Shown piece after piece: positions 61,540-64,000 of a stretch of 64,000 nt of DNA. Within the stretch, counting starts at the first letter, position 1; each line of letters begins with the position of its first letter. A model generated the notes under the pieces. That model saw nothing but the letters and a program-made list of their open reading frames with translations, was not told where the DNA came from and did not search any database. The stretch is taken from contig JAPWDM010000045.1 in NCBI GenBank assembly GCA_035578155.1, forward strand, positions 2,302,501 to 2,366,500, written 5' to 3'. A program made the translations under genes and the position numbers. The stretch is from Brachynemurus nebulosus. Lineage: Eukaryota; Arthropoda; Insecta; Neuroptera; Myrmeleontidae.

Positions 61540-62395
61540 CTATTTTTTAAAAATTTAGAAATAGCCGAAAAAAACGTCAAATCTACCTCACATAACACCT
61601 CGCTGAAATTTACATGTATTACAGCAAATTATATATATTTTACTGAAAAATCGGTCTGTCTGGCATACTTTGTTAATTAATGTCTGACAGATCTATTTTA
61701 ATTAGAAAAAATTTTAGGCAAATCTACTTCACATAACACCTCGCTGAAATTTACATATGTTATAGCAAATTATATATATTTTACTGAAGAATCGGTCTGT
61801 CTGGCATATTTTGTTATCTAATGTTTGACAGATCTATTTTAATTAGTGAAAATTTTAGGCAAATCTTCCTCACATAACACCTCGCTGAAATTTACATATG
61901 TTATAGCAAATTATATATATATTTTACTGAAGAATCGGTCTGTCTGGCATATTTTGTTAACTAATGTCTGACAGATCTATTTTAATTAGTGAAAATTTTA
62001 GGCAAATCTTCCTCACATAACACCTCGCTGAAATTTACATATGTTATAGCAAATTATACATATTTTATTGAAAAATCGGTCTGTCTGGCATATTTTGTTA
62101 ATTATTGCCTGATAGGCCTATTTTAATTAGTGAAAATTTTAGGTAGACTTACCCTCACATAACACCTAGCGTTGAATTCCACGTATGTTATAGCTGATTA
62201 TATATATTTTACAAACGAATCGGTCTCTCTGGCATATTTTGTTAATTAATGTCCGACAGACTTCTTTTAATTAGTGAAAATTTTGGGCAAACTTACCCTC
62301 ACATAACACCTTAATTCTTTTTTTAAATAAAACTTGTAGGTATTACCAATCTATTGAAATTGGTCTGTCTGGCAAATTTTGTTAACTAATGCCTA
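61540..62395 (+). repeat. 142-bp tandem array, about 6 units
   Basis: CACATAACACCTCGCTGAAA recurs with CATAAC at 61591, 61732, 61873, 62016, 62158 and 62302 (spacings 141, 141, 143, 142, 144). Each unit includes AATCGGTCTGTCTGGCATAT and TCTGACAGATCTATTTTAAT. Inner units are very similar and outer units degraded, the usual pattern of unequal exchange. No coding frame persists. Confidence 0.92.
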
Positions 62396-62433
62396 AAAAA
62401 AAAAAAATAAAATAATACCCAGAATAATTTAAT

Positions 62434-63312
62434 AGGGTGAATGCAGGAGAGATGCCGCACATTTTGAAAACACTAGACAAATCTTAAAGTATGCATTTAA
62501 ATGATTTGAAATTTGGTACACAATAAACGTAAACATTGTTCTTTAAAATTATTTATAAATAATTTTAAATTTTGAGTCATATAGGATTCATAATTAACAT
62601 TTTTGTAGAGCCTGCAAAGCGACGTCTCTCCCACACCTATGGGAGAGATGCCGCATCAAAGAAAGTGAGACGTCCCATAGTTTCCATTAAAAATTTTGCA
62701 TTTTACACACATCTCCATACATGATACATGCCATATGTAACCATTTTTGGCACTTTATACATCTTAACCAGTCAACTTTTTTTTTTTGTTTCTGAGTACC
62801 TTCCAAAACATTCAATACACAGGCAATCATCATTATTTTCATTATCTTTACTAATATGAGGGCTCCTCCTGATCCATTAATGGATCTTTTCTATTTACGT
62901 GGCATAATTTACAGTCCAAAAAAAAAATTGCATAATTAAGGTATATAAGTCTATGTTTTTAACATGTAATATGATGCGGCATCTATACCAACTTTAAATG
63001 CGGCATCTCTCCTTTTTGTTGGGATAGATGCCGCATGTTGCTATAGCAAGAATAGTGCGGAATTAAAATTTTATACAGTACTTTTATGTACTGTATAAAA
63101 TATATATAAAATATTATGTTAAAAAACTTATTTCAATAATAAAAAGTTGGATAATTACTAAACTGATGGACTAATCATAAATGTTACCATATACAGCTTA
63201 AATAAGTAACCGATTTTAAACATATAATCTATAAATAGCGCTAGCTCTCAATCAGCGGACGAGCTATGGCTACTGCGGCATCTCTCCCGACTCGGCATCT
63301 CTACGGCACTTA
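62434..63312. mobile_element. GCGGCATCTCTCC element, copy 2 (both ends present)
   Basis: Left end TAGGGTGAATGCAGGAGAGA and inverted right end TAGGGTAAGTGCCGTAGAGA are about 80 percent alike. Eight or more GCGGCATCTCTCC / GGAGAGATGCCGC words lie at 62447, 62628, 62643, 62670, 62977, 63001, 63035 and 63277-63300. Shares its right 500 bp with copy 1 at 59.9-60.5 kb. Length 879 bp, non-coding. Target duplication not clear. Confidence 0.75.
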
Positions 63313-63480
63313 CCCTAATACTTTTAACAACTATTATTGTTTATTTGATTTCTCTGAGCGGACAAGTAAGTTATATGTATGTGTGTATATTCGTCGGGTT
63401 ATGGATAAACCAGTGTATTTATTAAAATAATAGACGCTGTTGCGCTTAATAATGAAGCCTGACTGGGTAAAACACCTTAT

Positions 63481-63645
63481 TTTCCAGAAAACTTTGCTTC
63501 GATGAATAAAGCTGATCTTAGATTTTACATTAAAATTGGAAAAGTTCCTTTCAATTTTCCAGAAAAATTTGCTTCGATGAATAAAGCTGATCTTAGATTT
63601 TACATTAAAATTGGAAAAGTTCCATTCTTTAATTCTTCCTTTGCT
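63481..63645 (+). pseudogene. Short frame with a tandem 25-residue repeat
   Basis: A 75-bp tandem duplication preserves the reading frame: FPENFASMNKADLRFYIKIG plus KVPFN, then FPEKFASMNKADLRFYIKIG plus KVPFF, ending NSSFA and a stop. The two copies differ at only a few bases, at least one changing N to K. Upstream the frame is closed by a TGA about 20 bases before. The duplicated unit looks protein-derived, but no family was recognised; it may be the remnant of an exon or element ORF. Confidence 0.4.
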
Positions 63646-64000
63646 TGAAATAGTTAAAAACGACTTTTTTCATGAAAACTGCTCCTTCGTAGCTTTAAAA
63701 CATTAAGGCTGGCCTAGTAAGAAACGGTTTTTATTAGACAGACCAATATTTATGATTAGAGGAGATCGTAAACTTCATTTAAAAAAAAGAAAATAGGTGT
63801 TTTGTCGTGGCCTCAAAGGAAGTGTATTTGTTTATAAAAAAATGTCAACGCTATACTTTAAAATTTAATTTTACAAACTTAGCTATATTCTTTTAAAGCC
63901 GGATCAATTGTAATTGATATAAGAGGTCCCAAACTTAACTTTAAGAATAAAAAAAGACATAATTTTTAAGATAAGATTGCTTCAAACAGCTATAAATTTG
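63646..64000. other. AT-rich stretch, no gene seen
   Basis: Nothing recognised up to the window end. Confidence 0.4.

Overview
Eukaryotic, AT-rich, repeat-dominated sequence, most likely an arthropod and probably an insect. The reasons are the element spectrum (R4/Dong-type, Jockey-type and R1-type non-LTR retrotransposons, mariner, many hAT and TTAA-type miniature elements, a MULE, a family resembling Helentron-associated elements), long (AT)n and (TAA)n microsatellites and GT-AG-like splice signals. The species cannot be told from the sequence. No complete host gene was found. The one good host-gene signal is a first-exon candidate at 20.25-20.55 kb: TATA box, 5' leader, ATG, a 16-residue signal peptide, then a GTAAGT splice donor.

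Layout. 0-4 kb: AT-rich DNA with old tandem repeats. 4-6.1 kb: a decayed Jockey-type reverse transcriptase on the minus strand, split by a 158-bp inverted-repeat element and bordered by two foldback palindromes. 8.3-13.1 kb: two putative DNA elements, the second holding an internally deleted R1-type retrotransposon with a 12-13 bp target duplication. 13.4-19.7 kb: several diverged tandem arrays (about 150, 60 and 159 bp) and a perfect-looking 819-bp tandem duplication bounded by (AT)n. 20-30 kb: the signal-peptide exon, TTAA and hAT elements, a nested foldback, and a MULE with a SWIM-motif remnant sitting in a dispersed repeat. 33-38 kb: a hAT element with another TIR element inside it, a tRNA-like cloverleaf inside a TIR unit, and more TIR elements. 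40-44.3 kb: a near-intact R4/Dong-like retrotransposon with a 1183-codon frame inserted in a (TAA)n microsatellite. 45.5-47.4 kb: a Foldback/Galileo-like element. 47.4-51.6 kb: scattered plus-strand coding-like remnants of unknown origin, split by three later insertions. 52-64 kb: a TTAA element, hAT pieces, a 2.4-kb element rich in GTAAATTTAC-type motifs, a deleted mariner, a 142-bp tandem array and two copies of an element carrying many GCGGCATCTCTCC motifs.

How it works together. The window is an archive of nested transposition. Reading the nests gives relative ages: the dispersed repeat 'family A' is older than the MULE, the TTAA element older than the R1-type LINE, and the Jockey copy older than the miniature element in it. 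The R4/Dong-like element is the only one that still looks capable of making its full protein. Element boundaries rest on terminal repeats and target duplications read by eye; family names rest on motifs, without database searches.
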